Of a stretch of 64,000 nucleotides of DNA, positions 24,207 to 37,663 are shown one piece after another (position 1 is the first letter of the stretch; the number at the start of each line of letters is the position of its first letter). Source of the DNA: Progne subis subis (Eukaryota > Chordata > Aves > Passeriformes > Hirundinidae). Location: contig JAKJHU010000615.1 of the NCBI GenBank assembly GCA_022316685.1, positions 62,001-126,000 of the forward strand, written 5' to 3'. A program made the translations under genes and the position numbers. Below the pieces are notes generated by a model, which made no database searches, was not told the origin of the DNA, and saw nothing but the letters and a program-made list of their open reading frames with translations.

Positions 24207-27200
24207 CCTTAAATCCAAGCTATGACAGGACAAACCTCTGTATAAGCTCATTTGCCCTGTCAAGAAATATAAAGTGGGCAGAACACTAGTCGATGACATA
24301 GGAGTGAAGGTGCTATGGGATTAATAAGGATGTTTGCCAGGTACAATTAATCAGGCTGAGTTAAAATGGAAGCATAATGAGATCAAGTATTTCTTGCATT
24401 GTGACTGTTCTTGCAGGGAAAACCCTTATCTAGTGTAATTTGGATTAAATATAAACTCAAGTGCAAAGAATACATAAATCCATTTATCTGTGTTTATCTG
24501 AAGCCAAGTTGTATTCCAGCTTTGGTTACCGCAAAGTTAATTTTGTTCAGTCATTGTTCAGTATTGCTTTTTGTCTCCACAAATTTTCTCCCAACAACTT
24601 GAGCAGTGTGCTGAATTATAACTGTAGAAAATCATGAATGACATGCATATGTTGTAGGCATTTTTGAGGTTGCAGGGATAACAGTAAATATTCACACTTA
24701 AAATATTGAATTTAGGTTTATATGCCATGGAAATGTTGAGTACCTTCTTTGCTTTGTTTCCTCTGCCTCTGCTTTTCCCATGATTCTTTTATTACACTGA
24801 ACAAGTTCCGTATCTGTAACATACAGAAGTTGACGTGTTCTCGTATTGCATTTCCTTATTTTCTCTGAACAAGTTTCAATGAGTATTATTTTACCTACAT
24901 CATTTTGGTGTCCAAAGTATTCCCATAGTCAGATCAATCATGGGAAAAAATTTGTTCCTTAGAAACGTACTGGATCCAGAGACAGGGGGTTCCCCAAGTG
25001 CCTGAGTTTCAGCCCTGCCCTGCTGTGCTCCGTACAGCACACGAGCTGGTGGCTCTCCTGTGGAGCAGCCCCTGCACCCCAGCACTGCCCCAGGCCAGGT
25101 AACCCCTGCTCTGAGCATCGTGGCCACTGCTGCAGTAGCTGCCACACACTGACAAGGTGCGTTGGCGAGTAAGCTACAACCACAGATTTAAGTTTTCTTT
25201 TATGAGACAGCTTTGTCAGGATTTAAAGGTGTTTTCTCCTAAACATGACAAATAAGCCTGCTGAAGCAGCTAAGAACACTTATTTATATAAACTGGCACT
25301 GATGTTACCTTGTGTAAAATATGTTTAATTTTAGCCAATGCATATTTGAGTTATAGTTTCCATAAATATTTGTGAATACATTATGATAAAATCTAAAACC
25401 TTGGCAACAGTTAAGAGAAGAGTTTGTGGATAAAAATCAACATTGCCTGCAGTATCCCAGGAGATCATACTGCTAGTGAAGTTTAAATTAGCTTTGCCCT
25501 AAAATCTAAGACATTCCTGCAGCACACTTTAAAGCATCTTAAAGTGTGAAGGAGTTAAGCTAATTACTGAGCATTTGAAGACAAGACATTTGTAAAATTA
25601 ATAAACTAGAGTCTGCAGTCTTTTATTCAGCAAAAATTCCTACTGCAATTGTGCATTTATTGTGGAAGAGCTGCACAACTCAGTCCTCTGCTTTAAAACA
25701 GTGATATCTTGACAGAATATAGTCCAAATACTGGGGGGTTGGGGGAGGTGTGTGATTTCTGGTCACACAATGAGAAAGGGAGGAACATGGACCATTTAAC
25801 TTCTAGTATCACTTGGTGTTATCTGCCTGTGATAGCAGAACCCTATCCCAATCCCCATCTGTCTTGCACTGTTTCCACTGAGCAGATTTGGCCTCCTCAT
25901 CAGTTGTTGTGTTTGTCCTTTGCTGTCCCTGGGTCCACAGGGCCAAACCTACACAGATGAAAATCATGCCAGCCCATCAGAGCAGCCCTGGAAAGCAAAG
26001 CTTGTGGTGCTGAAGGCCACATTGTGAATGCTTCAGGGAAGCCTGCTCAGGGCTGTGCCCACACACCAAGTGTGTGCTGGTAGGTGGAGAACATCAGGTT
26101 TGGTTTCCTGAGAAGATCCCAGTTCATTCTGTGGCTTTCTGCTCCAGACAGGAGGTGATGGTGGTGGTCAGGAAGATCACCCCAGCAGTGAGCTCCCCAT
26201 GTGTACTGACACACCAGGCAGGGTTGTCCCCACGCCCTGAGGGTACCTCCCACTCACACTGGGTGCTGTGGCTGCTCCTCAGGAATTGGCGTGTCCTCAC
26301 TCTGCAGGAACTGGCAGCATCACCTGCCGAGAAGGGCAGTGAGAGTAACAGGATCCCAGGCTCTGCTGCTTCACCAATGCAGGGGAATCTCTGCAGATGT
26401 GATGTCTGTGCCCTGCGTGGAAGGAAAATTGGTAGGGCCATTGCTGCAAGGTTGCTGCATCTCCCTGCACACAGCAGGGGTGAGCAGAGCAGCTGCTGAG
26501 AGGACAGGAATGTTTATCAAGGGGACACAAAGTGTTTGGTTTGAGAATGAGCTCTGTTTAGCAGCTTTGCTCTTTCTCAGCCTTCACTGTTCTCACACAG
26601 GGGCATGGCTACAGAACACAGATGTATAGGAAGGGATTCAGTTAACAGTTTCCTTTGTGAGGTGTTAGAAGGATGCAATTCTCTGTTAAAGTATTTATAG
26701 GGCAAAGCACTGGTTCCTTGTAATTCACTGGTGCTATTCACTGTAAGAATCACTGAGCTCCAGCTCAGGGAGGTGAGTTGTTTGCTATTCAATTGATCCC
26801 AGTCCGTCTCTCCTCTAAACCAGTCCAAGTCAGTAGTGCAGTTACAGAAAAGACTGAAACAACTTTCATTGCCCCCTTAACAACAAGCAGTCTTGTTCCT
26901 TCCAGGCTACTGAGACATTTCATCCACAATTGGTTTTTTGATCGAAAATTTTTTACAAAGCATTCACAAATACGAAAAAAATTAGCATATTATGTGAAGA
27001 TTTTTCCAGCTGCATCTTCGCAGGTTTTATGTTGGTTACTGAAGCTGCTGGATAGAAATGGGTCAGTAGAACTATAACAGACTTCTTGCTTATTGCTGTT
27101 TGACTGAAAGAGTCCAGACTTCACTCACCTTTTAAAAAAGCTTTGCTTTGACTTCCTGACTGAGGTAGGACTCAGTTAATGGAAGTTAAGGGTTGGTTTG

Positions 27201-28889
27201 AGGGTGAGTGGCTGGATGGGGAGAGGATTGCTGCTTGAGAATTTACAGTATGGACTCTCTTGGAAAATGCTATGGTATGTTTCACATTTTTATCTAAATA
27301 TAATTTTGTTACTAAGTGTTGGCCAGATGAAAAGAAACAGTGCACCAGATGCAGTTTATACACACACATGCATATGTTCCTTTGATGTTTATAGAAAAAT
27401 ATCCTCCTTCCAGTAGATTCATTTTCAGATGAGTTTGTCTTGGTCCAGTTCAAGGTTGTAGTCAACAACTGCAGTTAGGCTGGCAGAGATGGTATACTAA
27501 AAATTAGTTAGGCTCATGAAAAAAGTGTGATAATTGCACCTTTTATAGCTGTCATCCAATGCAGTTCTGTTTCACTGGATCAGCAACTGTTAGTATTTCA
27601 ATTCTTTCCAGCCATTATTTAGAGAAGCTTTTTAAAATAAAATTTTCCACGTGTTCTGTAGTCTTTTGCAATTTTTTTTATAGTTTGGTGCAATATTCCA
27701 AATAACAAGTCTTTATTATTTTAAAACCAACATTTTAGGAATTGCTTATGCAGTAGCTGTGTACAGTTCATCAGCTTTTCACAGGGCACCTTCTGTGCCT
27801 GCTCTCTTAGAACTTTATTGATTGGAACCACATTCTGAATCTGTCCTCTGCCTTTAAATTCCTCTTGCATCTCTTGAAGTGCCATTGACATAGGAGCCTT
27901 TTACCTTTTTTGTGGTGTCTGTCCCATGTCTCAAGCGTCTTTTTGGCATGTAGTAGGAGCCTTCAAACTTCTTACAGACAAGCAGCTAAAGGAAGGGGTA
28001 ATAGCAAGGCCTGGGACCTGGAGCCCTGGCAGGCAGGACTCCTCTGTTCATCCCCAGCAGCTTCCCTTTCAGAGCAGGTGGCAGAGCTCAGTCTCCTTGA
28101 CAGACTCTTGTGTGTCCTTTCTGAATTGTTTCTTCCCTCGGGCAGCCTGAAGGAATATGCCTCAGATGGCAGTGTTCAAGCAAATCTCACCCTTACATTT
28201 CACTTTAGTCAATTTAAGTCTCACACTTTATGCTGTAGCCAAAGCCATCAGCCCATGTCACCCTTCACTGTAACACAGATCTGCTCCTACCTCATCACAA
28301 TGTGCATAGCTCTACCACAGGGTCTCGTATATGCACCCAGATCTATATTGAATTATAAAGGGTTTCACTTAAATCAGCAAGACTGGGGAAGTTTCCAAAC
28401 TTCTTGAGGTCTCTCTGAACAGTTGTTTTCAGTACATTCTGTGTGGCACTTCAGAGCTGTATAATTTTATGGATTTTGAAAGAGAGAATATATTCTGACT
28501 TTGGACAACTCTGGCTCTATTGTAGCTTGGATGCAACAAAAAATCTAAAGACCTTTTCCTCTTATGTAGCATAAACAATGAAATCCTTAAATCTTCTTTG
28601 TCAGATGAAAGCCTTGGCATTCCATAATAATATTTTTCATGTGCTTACAGTAGGAATTATTTTGAGTGCTCAACTTTGACTTAGTAGGTCAAAGATGATA
28701 TTCTTTTTATACAGATCTTTAATATAAGCAATATTCTCTTTCACCCCTGACTCATAATACAGCAGTTTTCCTTCAAAGCGTAAATTAAAGTGAAGCCACA
28801 AAAGGGTCATTAATGGACTTGGTAGAGTCAATACTGAGGGTATCATGTACTGCCTGTTTAATATTAAAAGTGAAGTCAATGGAAGTATG

Positions 28890-29420
28890 GTCTTAATATA
28901 TATGGGCTTTGTGAATGCCGAGAGAGAGCAGAAAGTTTAAAGTTGGAGTGTGCAGAGAGATGAAACAGCTTGCAATGCAGCATAATGTTGGGGTTCATTC
29001 ACGAAAACCCAGGAAAACATGTGCCTGCAGCTAAAGGTCAGAAACTATTAGTGAGGATTAGGATGGTGTCACGCACTGTATTTCATATGTGGAATTTTAA
29101 AAAAAAATTCTAATGGAAGGAAGAGATTTGTAATTTCAGAGCCACCAGTTAAGCAGTACTATCCAAATCATTGGCTAATTTTTCCTTCAAATTAATGAAT
29201 AGAAAGGCCAGAATGCCAGAGCAAAATCCCCTACAGAATACGCTTTGTGAGAGCACTAATAAGACACACACTATATAACTTTATTCTGATTACAGTATGG
29301 AAGACTTTTAAAGGACCAATTAAAAGAGACTTAAAATGCAATTAAAGTGGAAATCACTTGGCAACAAGGCATTAGCCATCTCTCCCATCAGCCCTGCATT
29401 AGTGAGCCTTTAGCAAGAGA
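28890..29420. promoter_or_regulatory. Candidate conserved non-coding element(s)
   Basis: Repeat-free sequence with retained CpGs (GTGAATGCCGAGAGAG, TTCATTCACGAAAACC, GTGTCACGCACTG) and, at 29315-29345, closely spaced homeodomain cores (CCAATTAAAAG, GCAATTAAAGTGG). The word content is like that of deeply conserved vertebrate enhancers; conservation itself was not tested. Confidence 0.32.
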
Positions 29421-30391
29421 TTTGCTGGTGGATAACACATTTGTGAAGCATAATAGTAGGACTGAGCTCAGGCAACAGAGAGGAGCCTAAAGCCAAGCTG
29501 ACCTCCAGGGAAGGGCCTGGAACAGCTTCTTGCTGTGCTGAGATGTAAATGGTGGCAGGTGATGGGAAAGAGAAGAATTTTCTGAGAGATGGCTGCACTG
29601 GAGGACAGAGGGCACAACCTGTGGGAGCTTTTTCACCCCTCTGATGAATGGTGCTGCAGCAGGGAGCCCATCTGTTTCTCCAGCTGACAGTGCAGATTTC
29701 TTTTTAATACTGGCCTCCCTTTCCTTGGGAGGAGGCAGGCAGTATTGCCATGGCTAGTTTTGTCCCAGGGGATCCTTCACCAGATGCATAGGGAACAGCC
29801 AGGCAAGGAGGTGGGTGGAGACCACACTGGTCAGTGTGTGATTAGCTCAAAGTGCACCTTTGCATAGGAATGAGGGGATATTTCTGATATACTTAAAGTT
29901 TGTGTGTTGGAATCTGAGCCAGGGAGCTGTAAAATAGAAAATTCTGTAGTTCTGTAGAGGTAAGAACTGCTTGTACTAAGACAAAGCCGATGACAGAAAA
30001 AAATACGAGGTTTGGCTTTTTTATTTAAAGAGAAATCAGTAAGTAGTAGGTTTGTGTGTGTAAATCTGGGGTTGGGGGGGGTGGGGAACCACACAAAAAA
30101 CACTTCCTTTGAAATGAAGTTAAAAATTGCAGCCACAGAACTGAGTTTAAGACCTGGAGACCTGATCCAGGTAATGCTCTTTGCCTGTGGGAAACACTGC
30201 CAGCTCAGGGCCTTAGGCTAAATAATGTCTAATATTCTCATTAATATTAGGTGATGAATGCCACAAATGCAGCCACATCAGTAGATGAGAAATGTCTTTT
30301 TTAGTACGTACATGCTGCTTGGGCAATTAAAGATAAAGTGTGTGTATGCATGGGGGCTTTTGGGTACTCAGAGGTTGACTCTGCTGACTCA

Positions 30392-30592
30392 GCCCCGCGC
30401 CAAATGTGCGTCTGCATAACGCAAAAGTAGTTAGCAATGCCTGTGACGCGTGGCGGTGAGTCGTGACAGCAAAGTGCTTCCGAGCACCTCATGGCAGAGC
30501 TGGTCCCTGGGCAGGGGCAGCTGCCCACACTGCCCAGCGCTGGGTTATGGATTGCCAGACCCCATCGCCGCTGCCACGGGCGAGCGGGACAG
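30392..30592. promoter_or_regulatory. CpG-rich cluster, candidate regulatory element
   Basis: I count roughly 16 CpG in about 200 bases (for example CCCCGCGCCAAATGTGCG, GTGACGCGTGGCGG, CATCGCCGCTGCCACGGGCG), against near absence of CpG in the flanks. It is too short for a classical CpG island and no repeat is recognised in it. It may be an unmethylated enhancer or a weak promoter of an unannotated RNA. Confidence 0.4.
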
Positions 30593-30724
30593 GTGCCTGG
30601 GACAGGACTCCTGTCAAAACAGACAACCTGTGAAGCAAAGGGCTGAGGAACTGGTCTGTGTTATTTACAAAAAGGCACCTCAGACAGGCAAGCCCAGGAT
30701 TTGTGCACTTCCTTTCTCCCTGTT

Positions 30725-30912
30725 AAATAGCTGTTAGTCACATGCTGCTGCTAATAATTTTCAGAAATGAACATTAATAATTTATTTTTCCTTTTCCAGT
30801 GCTGATTATGTTTCAGACACAACCTGAATGTCTCTTAGCAAAATGGTGCTGCAGATTTGCATAATTACAGCCATGATTCATTTTCAAATTTTAATAGTGG
30901 ATAATTAGATTT
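30725..30912. promoter_or_regulatory. Candidate conserved enhancer with POU/homeodomain sites
   Basis: An octamer ATTTGCAT at 30855-30862 runs straight into AATTA, giving a composite POU plus homeodomain site. GCTAATAATTTTC and GTGGATAATTAGAT lie on either side. The block is repeat-free and only about 130 bases from the CpG cluster. Function is inferred from motif content and genomic position. Confidence 0.4.
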
Positions 30913-31149
30913 TTTTTTTTTTTTGTGGTGGGAAATACCTGAAGAGAAGGCAAATCAGAAACTTGGACGCTTTATTTTAAGCCATATGGCATAGACAATG
31001 AAGAATAACTGAGTCATCCAGGCTTTACCTAAATAAAAGAAATGATGGGTTAATATTCCTTGTCTCACATTGCAGCAGAGCCCTAAAAGGCCACATGTTT
31101 AACCAAAGCACTACAGGCCCTGACTGGTGAAGCTCCTCCATAAAGTGTG

Positions 31150-31330
31150 GGGCTGACATTCCAATTTAGAAGCATCACGTAAAATCTTAATCAGTGCAAC
31201 CAAATTAGCAGAGAGAAGCTTTTAGACCATGTTCCTTGTTTACGCTTATCATTCTTAATAAATTCTAAATGCTTTTACAGGTGTGGAAATAGGCCTATTA
31301 CCAAGATAATTTTCTTAATCATAGACTTCT
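31150..31330. promoter_or_regulatory. Candidate conserved non-coding element
   Basis: Repeat-free AT-rich block with CTTGTTTACGCTTATC at about 31235-31250, which combines a forkhead-like TGTTTAC with a GATA-like TTATC. Homeodomain-like cores (CTTAATC, CCAAATTAGC) are nearby. No alignment could be done. Confidence 0.27.
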
Positions 31331-33888
31331 TAGATTGAGATGTGACATTTGCCATAATTCCCTTGCTCTATCTCGTAGCTTTCTGAAAGCTGTCTACATT
31401 TCCAGCACCATCTCTGTGGTAGAGGCGGTCTCTTGACTGATGTTTGTCCAAATAAGCCTTTGAATACTTTTCCATACTGGCCTTGAAATAATTCAGATGT
31501 CAAATTACCTCTCTCCAGACTTCCTGACTCCACCAGGCCCCTTGAATATGTTTTTTAAAAAGCATTTAGGGGGAAAATATTAAATTTTTCTAAGCTGGGT
31601 CAGGGTTCATAGAATTTGCTAATAAAGAGGCAGGCAAGGAAGATATTTACTTGGGGAAGGTTTTGAGTATATTTTGTGTAACAGCTGCAGGTTGAGACAG
31701 CCTTTAGTTTGTGTTTCTGAGTTTGCATGCCTCCAAGCTTTTGGCATCTTTTGCTTTTTTTCCCCCCTCCTGTTTTCCTTTCAAGACAAATAAGGAAACA
31801 ATTTCAGTCTTTTCACACCAAGCCTTTTAGCATGGTCCACACATTCAAACCTCAGGTTGAACCACTTCTCAGTTTGACAAGGAATATCCTCCAGCTTTTT
31901 CATTTGGTTCTCTTCAGAATGTCCTTCCAGCTGAAATGCATGGAGAGCACAGAGCTGGGAGAGTCCCTCAGCCAGCTGTGCTGCAGGCCACAGCACTGGA
32001 GCAGCTGCTCTGCATAACATTTGTGTGATAGAGCTAAGCAGGAGAAATGACTCCTGCTGTGCTTTTGCTCAGCAGAGTCAGCTGTGTCTCCCTAACCTTT
32101 GGGATAGTGTTTGTTTGTTTGTTTTATGTGGTCCTAATTATCCATTTCTCTCTCTCTCCCTGGACATTGTTATAAATTCCCTATTACTGTTCTACCCAAG
32201 GACTAGATCGTGGATTTGTACTGCCCAGGGCCAAATTTTGACTTTCAGCAAAAAATCCCAGGTATGTTTTGGGAGCACTTTGCAACAGCGATGGCAAATG
32301 GCCTCTGCCTTTTTCTGTGGAGGATTAACACAGCAACCCCTCAGCCACAGCTGCTGCCAGGGCTCTTTGTAGGGTGGCTTTGCACATCCCCATCAGTCAA
32401 GTAATGTGAGTTTAGGAGAAAATAGGGGCTGACTGGCCTCCTCCTGCTGTACTAAATACTGCCTCCAGAGAAAGGTGCAAGGTGAAAAAGGTTTTTTATC
32501 TCAAGATTAAAACCCTTTCAGACTGGTCCTTCTGGATGGGTTCACTGTGGTCAGTTCCCATCTGAACCCAACACAGGCACAGGGGTATTCTCCTGATGGG
32601 CCTGGAGCGGAGCAGGGCTTTCCCTCATTTTTGCTCAGAAAATTTTCTCAAAATACTCCACCCTTTGGGGTTCTGTTGTTCTTTAGTGAGAAAAAGACAA
32701 TGAAACAAATAACTTTCACAAGGATGTTGTTCTCCAGCTCAGTGGTTTCTGCTGAAACCTTGCAAGTGGGCATGTAAGCCAGGGGGAAGCAAATATGAAT
32801 AAAATTCAAACCTGGCTTCATCTTGTCTGTGTTAAGATCATGACATTGTGAATACTATCAAATAAAACTACCAGCAGCTTAATTACTTAGAATTAACTAT
32901 TTCCAGAAAGATATCAACAAGGTTGCTAAATGATTAAATATTTCAAGTTGGATGAGAAACTTTAAGGTCAAACACAGAAACGTAGGGCTGATCTATGATA
33001 TACTCAGATGGAAGCTGATGCCTATATTTTTAATAAAATGAAAATTAAAGTCTCTGGGGGTTATTTTCTTTAAATAATGCACTAAGAATGCTAAACTGAA
33101 GCAAAGGTAGCATTAAGGTAATACATGTGGAGTAAGGTAAAAAATATTTTTAATTGTCCTGATTTTAATAATCTGCAGTCTGATTATACATGTATAAGGA
33201 AATATGCTAATTTGATATCTCTGTTACTAAATTTGGTGTCCCTGTATTCAGGCTCTTTATCTAGCTTGCTCTCTGGGTTTTGCTCCAACCACTTGAAAAA
33301 GGGGTTAATTGCAATTTATCATTATTAAGAACGTGTTTGCTGCAAGCATGTGATATGTGTCAGGCGGTACAGAATTTGTTCAGAACCATTGACCTAAAAT
33401 GCCCACAAGTATTGTTTCCTTTAAAGTATTAGCCTTATCTTACAGTGTAGACTCAAGCAATCTGAAAGGTAAATAATCAAAGAAAAGCTATTACCCAAGA
33501 CTGCTTACAGTTCTTTAAATCAAGTGTCTATGCAATGCTAGAGAAGCTGTAGGTAATTTTAGAAACAAGCACATGACAGCAGTTTCAAAAATGTTTAAAT
33601 CCAATGATTATAATCAAAAAGTAATTATACACAACATTGAAAAGAGACAGTTCAATGCATCTCAGAGATCAGTTACAACCAAAATCTGTGAACAGAAGGA
33701 GTGAGCTTGTATGACTGTCACGCAAAGCCCTACCAAATTACTATTCACTTCGATTAACTTTCAGTGGCCCTGTCTATAAGCTGCTTGGTTAATGGTTTTC
33801 TGTCAATACTGTAAAAATGCTAACCTGTCTTTACATCTAATCAATTTTGAAATGGCTCTTTACATAAATGGTCTATTCCTTTACTTCA

Positions 33889-33906
33889 TAAAAAAAAAAA
33901 AAAAAA
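33889..33906 (+). repeat. Poly-A tract
   Basis: An uninterrupted run of about 18 A. No retrotransposon body is recognised upstream. Confidence 0.9.
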
Positions 33907-34365
33907 CCAGAAGCAATCAAATAGGATTGAACTGAACAAGCATTTGTAAAAAAAAAATACAATAATTAATTTTAAGCCTGTGTATTTTGAAGTAGTTGTC
34001 CTTGAGTATTGTCTTCATCACCATTTTTTAAAGGGCATTGAAAATCAATGTTTCATTTTACTATCATCCATCTTTATATAGTAATAAATTAAGTGGAAAG
34101 TATTGATATTTTTGACTGAGCTTTTAAAATTTACATACTAATGACAATTGTACCCTTGTGACTTTTTATTTCTGTTGCTGTTTACCGACACTGACTAGAG
34201 GGAAATTTCAGTCATCTGGGGACCATTTTTCCTCTGAAGGAATAAGACAGTGTCATGTCTCTGGTTTTATATTATGCTTGAGATCTTAGCCATGGTGTCT
34301 CTTGCTGGACCTTTTAAAAAAACAATGTAGGCAGCAAAAGTGGTTGAAATGCTTATGGTGTCACT

Positions 34366-34560
34366 CTGTCTTTGTGTGTTCCAGCTACAGGGATGTACAC
34401 TGCAAGCACAGCTAATGGAGCCCAGGAAAACCGGGCTGCGTGGCAGGGAACTGAAAATAAATATGCTGGTGACAAAGTAAAGGTGCCTTCGTGTGCCTTT
34501 GGAAACGCAGCTGGTTTGGGAGGATCAGGACCCCTGTCCTGGCATGTGTTTGGATGGGGG
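34366..34560. other. Unassigned unique block with exon-like look
   Basis: A pyrimidine-rich run ending in CAG (TTTGTGTGTTCCAG, about 34371-34384) precedes about 180 bases of GC-richer unique sequence with retained CpGs and an open plus frame that continues to 34728 (118 codons). The predicted peptide (NGAQENRAAWQGTENKYAGD and onward) is not recognised. A non-coding RNA exon, a conserved element or chance all remain possible. Confidence 0.25.
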
Positions 34561-35754
34561 ATTGAGGAATATGAACCTAGGCTTGTTGGTCAGATCTTAT
34601 CCTTTCTGGCTATTTTTCCTTTGTATGCCAGACTCATAAGCAATGTCTGGTATGATAGTCAAAGAACCCTAAATCCAATTTATAAAGGAAGGAAGACTCC
34701 TATGATCCTTTTAAATTTTATTATTTAGAGTATAGCTTATGAATAGAGCAGGAAGTTCAGAGGGGTTATTTTTAGCTATGTGTGAATCCTTGAAAAAATT
34801 TTTGCATTATTTTAAGCAATGGCTGCAAATGGCTTTGACAGTATTTGCTCCATGATTGTTCACTTCCTGGGAACATTATAAGCTCTTTTCTGTGAATGAA
34901 AATATTTGCAGACAGAAGTCATGATTGCAAATTAGTGGTGTCAAAAGTATGTGGTTGTCTAGTGCATTCCTTGCTGGCATGGGAATCTGCTAACCCCATA
35001 CAGCAGTGGGAGAGGGAAAATGCTGCCTGACTCAGGTGAGGAAGTGCTGAGCACAAGTAGTTGATTGCCCAAAGGACACATATTCAAAGTAATAGTTGTG
35101 GGAAGTAACCTGACAGCGAAGCCCTGGCAGCGGTTTGCTGACATGATCCATTTTCTGGGTAATTCTAAACAGCAAATAGACACACGAACTCCTGCTCTAT
35201 TTGTGGATAATTTGCAAATGTGGAGTCACTTTTTTTTAATAACTAGTTCATTGCACATATATCACTGTTATTTTCTACTGTTTATTCTCTACAAAATAAA
35301 TTCTATTACATTTCTTCTGCTAACCGCATGATTTGTTTAGGCAGGCAGGATTTATTTTTCACTTTTGAGTATCTTCTAATTAATTAATCTAATTAATGTG
35401 ATAAGTATCAATCTTAGTTTATTGACTAAAAATATCCATTGTTGGTTAGCTCTCCGTTTTAGTAACAAACAGGTAGAAAACGAACAACTTTGAACTGTAC
35501 AATAGAAACAAATATTGACAGGACAGCCTTGCTGGATTTTCTGGAAAGAAAATCCACATACTTCTGGATATAAGTAGATGTGCTCATGTAAGAGTGTGTA
35601 AATGCTGTGCTGGAATATGTTAAGTGAGTACTGAAGTTTAATGACAAATAGTATGCCAAAGGCCAGGTTCTGAAATGCTTTAGTATCACTCTTATTCCAA
35701 AAATGTGTCTTACTGAAGTTAAAGGGTTTCCTCTGAGTAACTCCTGAGGGATTA

Positions 35755-36112
35755 GTAATTTGGGTAGGAAAGGGTCTCAGGAGATCTCTTGTTCAACCTC
35801 CTGCTGAAAGAAGTCAGCTGTGGTCTTTGAAGTGGTTATTCAGGGCTTTTTCTTGTTGGGTCTTGAAAACCTTTAAGGCTGGAGATTGTATAGCCTCCCT
35901 GGGCAGCCTGTGCCTTTGCTTGTTTTTCCCCGTTTCCAGTCCTTATGTCACCTCTTGCCCACAGTGCCTCATTTTCTCACACTGTACCACTGTGGCCTGG
36001 CCCTGGCTCCATCTCCTTGCTATAACCCCCCATAGGCTCTGGTCCCCCAAGGTGTTCTCTTCCTTAGGCCAGGCGAGTGCCCTCCCCAAGCCAGCTCTTG
36101 CAGGGTGAGCAT
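35755..36112 (-). mobile_element. CR1 LINE fragment, 3' end, antisense
   Basis: Antisense CR1 order is clear: 'tgggtaggaaagggtctcag', 'cttgttcaacctcctgctga', 'cctccctgggcagcctgtgc', 'tggctccatctccttgctat', 'ggtgttctcttccttaggcc'. About 355 bp remain and the 3'-terminal repeat itself is lost or decayed. The GC-rich sequence at 36113-36430 may continue the element, but I cannot match it. Confidence 0.85.
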
Positions 36113-37660
36113 TCCATCCCCAGTTGTCTGCTGGACCTGCCCTCTAGCCCGCCAGGGTTGGGCAGTCGAGGGGGCAGGAGCAGGGACCTGCTGTGCCCGC
36201 TGCTCTGGGGTGTGTCGAGCACCAGGGGTACCTGTGAGCCCCCCAGGGGCACAGCAGCGCCTCTGCCACTGCTTGCTTGGCAGTGAGCTCGCTCCTCTGG
36301 CCAAGGGAATGGCTACAGACTCCAGGGCGAAATCCCAAGTGGTGAACTCGAAGTTCTTCACAGTGCTGAGTAACTCTCTGGTGCCACTTCTCCCCCAGGT
36401 GGGTGCTAAAGCCTCTGGCAGAGAGCCCTGGGACACAAGCTGAGTTGCAGCGTGCTCACAGCAATGGTTTGGTAGCTGCACTCTACTCAAGCCAGGTTTG
36501 GTTTTTTTTTATCTCGTGAGCAAACAGTGGCTCAGTCATAAAGGCTAATTTTCACAGTAATATTGATTGCCTGCAACACGCTCAATTCTAGTTTAGATTC
36601 CACAGGATAAAGACGCAGCAGCACTGATGTGTTTTTTCCCTCTGGAACTTGAAGGGTACTGGAAAAGACAAATACAAAAGAAATTGTGCACCAAGGTACA
36701 GACAAAACCATATGTTGGCTGCAGCTCTCCCCAGGGCAAGGTGCTAAGTTTTGTTTACATTTTGCCGAGACAGCAATAAATTGTTTGTTTACAGATGCCA
36801 GGGAGAAGTGGGATGTCCTTAAAGCTATGCATGGGGATGCAAACAGCACACAGAGGCACAGCTTGGAGCAAAATGCAATTAATGCTTCCTGGAAAGCCCC
36901 CGGCCCCCTCCGTTGTGGGGGTTAGCCAATCCTGTGGGTCATTATGCAGGATTACAAAAATATTAAAGCTGCTGAAAGTTTGCCTTCTCCAGTTCCCAGT
37001 GAGCGATGTATTGCGCTATTAGATCCCACTGACCAGGATGTGCCTCGCAGCCCTGTCTATGTGCAGAGGACAGAAAATATGAGAGGTGTGGAGAAGGACT
37101 CACTTTCATCAAAGTATCAGTTTCCAGGATAGTTTGGAAGCCCACAGCATTATTGTATTACACATTGCACAGAAGTGTGCCTTGTTTCATTTTTTTTAGT
37201 GTTTCAGAAATAAAAGACTTTTCTTCCAAATTGCGCTGGGAGGCAAATTCTTCAACACTGTAATAGAAAATGTTAGACAATATTCCTTACTGGAGCTATT
37301 GACATTTTTGGTAGTCGTGACACTTTGATTTTTCTCAAAACATATGGATCAAGCCTGAGTGTGTTATTGGACAGGAAGACCTGATGAAAGGCCTTCCTTT
37401 ATCTTTCTTTGTATTTCTTTCCCCCTCTGTTTGTTCATGGCTTTCTCTCTGAATATAATCGTGGTTTTCTTATGCTGCCCAGGGAGTCGTTATTGCCTTA
37501 CTAAATATTTTATAGTGCACAGTGCACCATACCTGCCAACTGGTTATTATTTGTTATATGAAAAAAATCGGGGGTAGCATCTGAAAAGGAGTGTTTGTTA
37601 AAATTTCAAAACTACACACAGAATAACTTTAAACCCTTAAGTTGGATGTCAGACTGGGTT

Positions 37661-37663
<3 letters not shown>

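Larger units (their letters stand above)
24207..35754. other. Intergenic, no gene seen; repeat-poor 11.5 kb
   Basis: No clear interspersed repeat is visible in this interval. GC-richer patches at about 24.96-25.15, 25.98-26.53 and 27.93-28.15 kb carry several overlapping open frames (up to 165 codons), none with a recognisable domain. Poly-T at 30910-30924 and poly-A at 33889-33906 are simple tracts. Candidate regulatory blocks at 28.9-29.4, 30.4-30.9 and 31.15-31.33 kb are listed separately. Confidence 0.55.

Noticed and set aside
27910..28407. 165-codon plus-strand open frame
   Set aside because: No family resemblance; a second plus frame is open over the same bases, which points to composition and not coding.
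36113..36430. GC-rich stretch considered as a CpG island or the start of IRX3
   Set aside because: No homeodomain or Iroquois-box coding sequence in any frame, and CpG density is modest; it directly abuts a CR1 fragment.
36020..36490. 156-codon minus frame in GC-rich DNA
   Set aside because: Its 5' and 3' parts overlap the antisense CR1 copy and adjacent GC-rich sequence; several frames are open at once.
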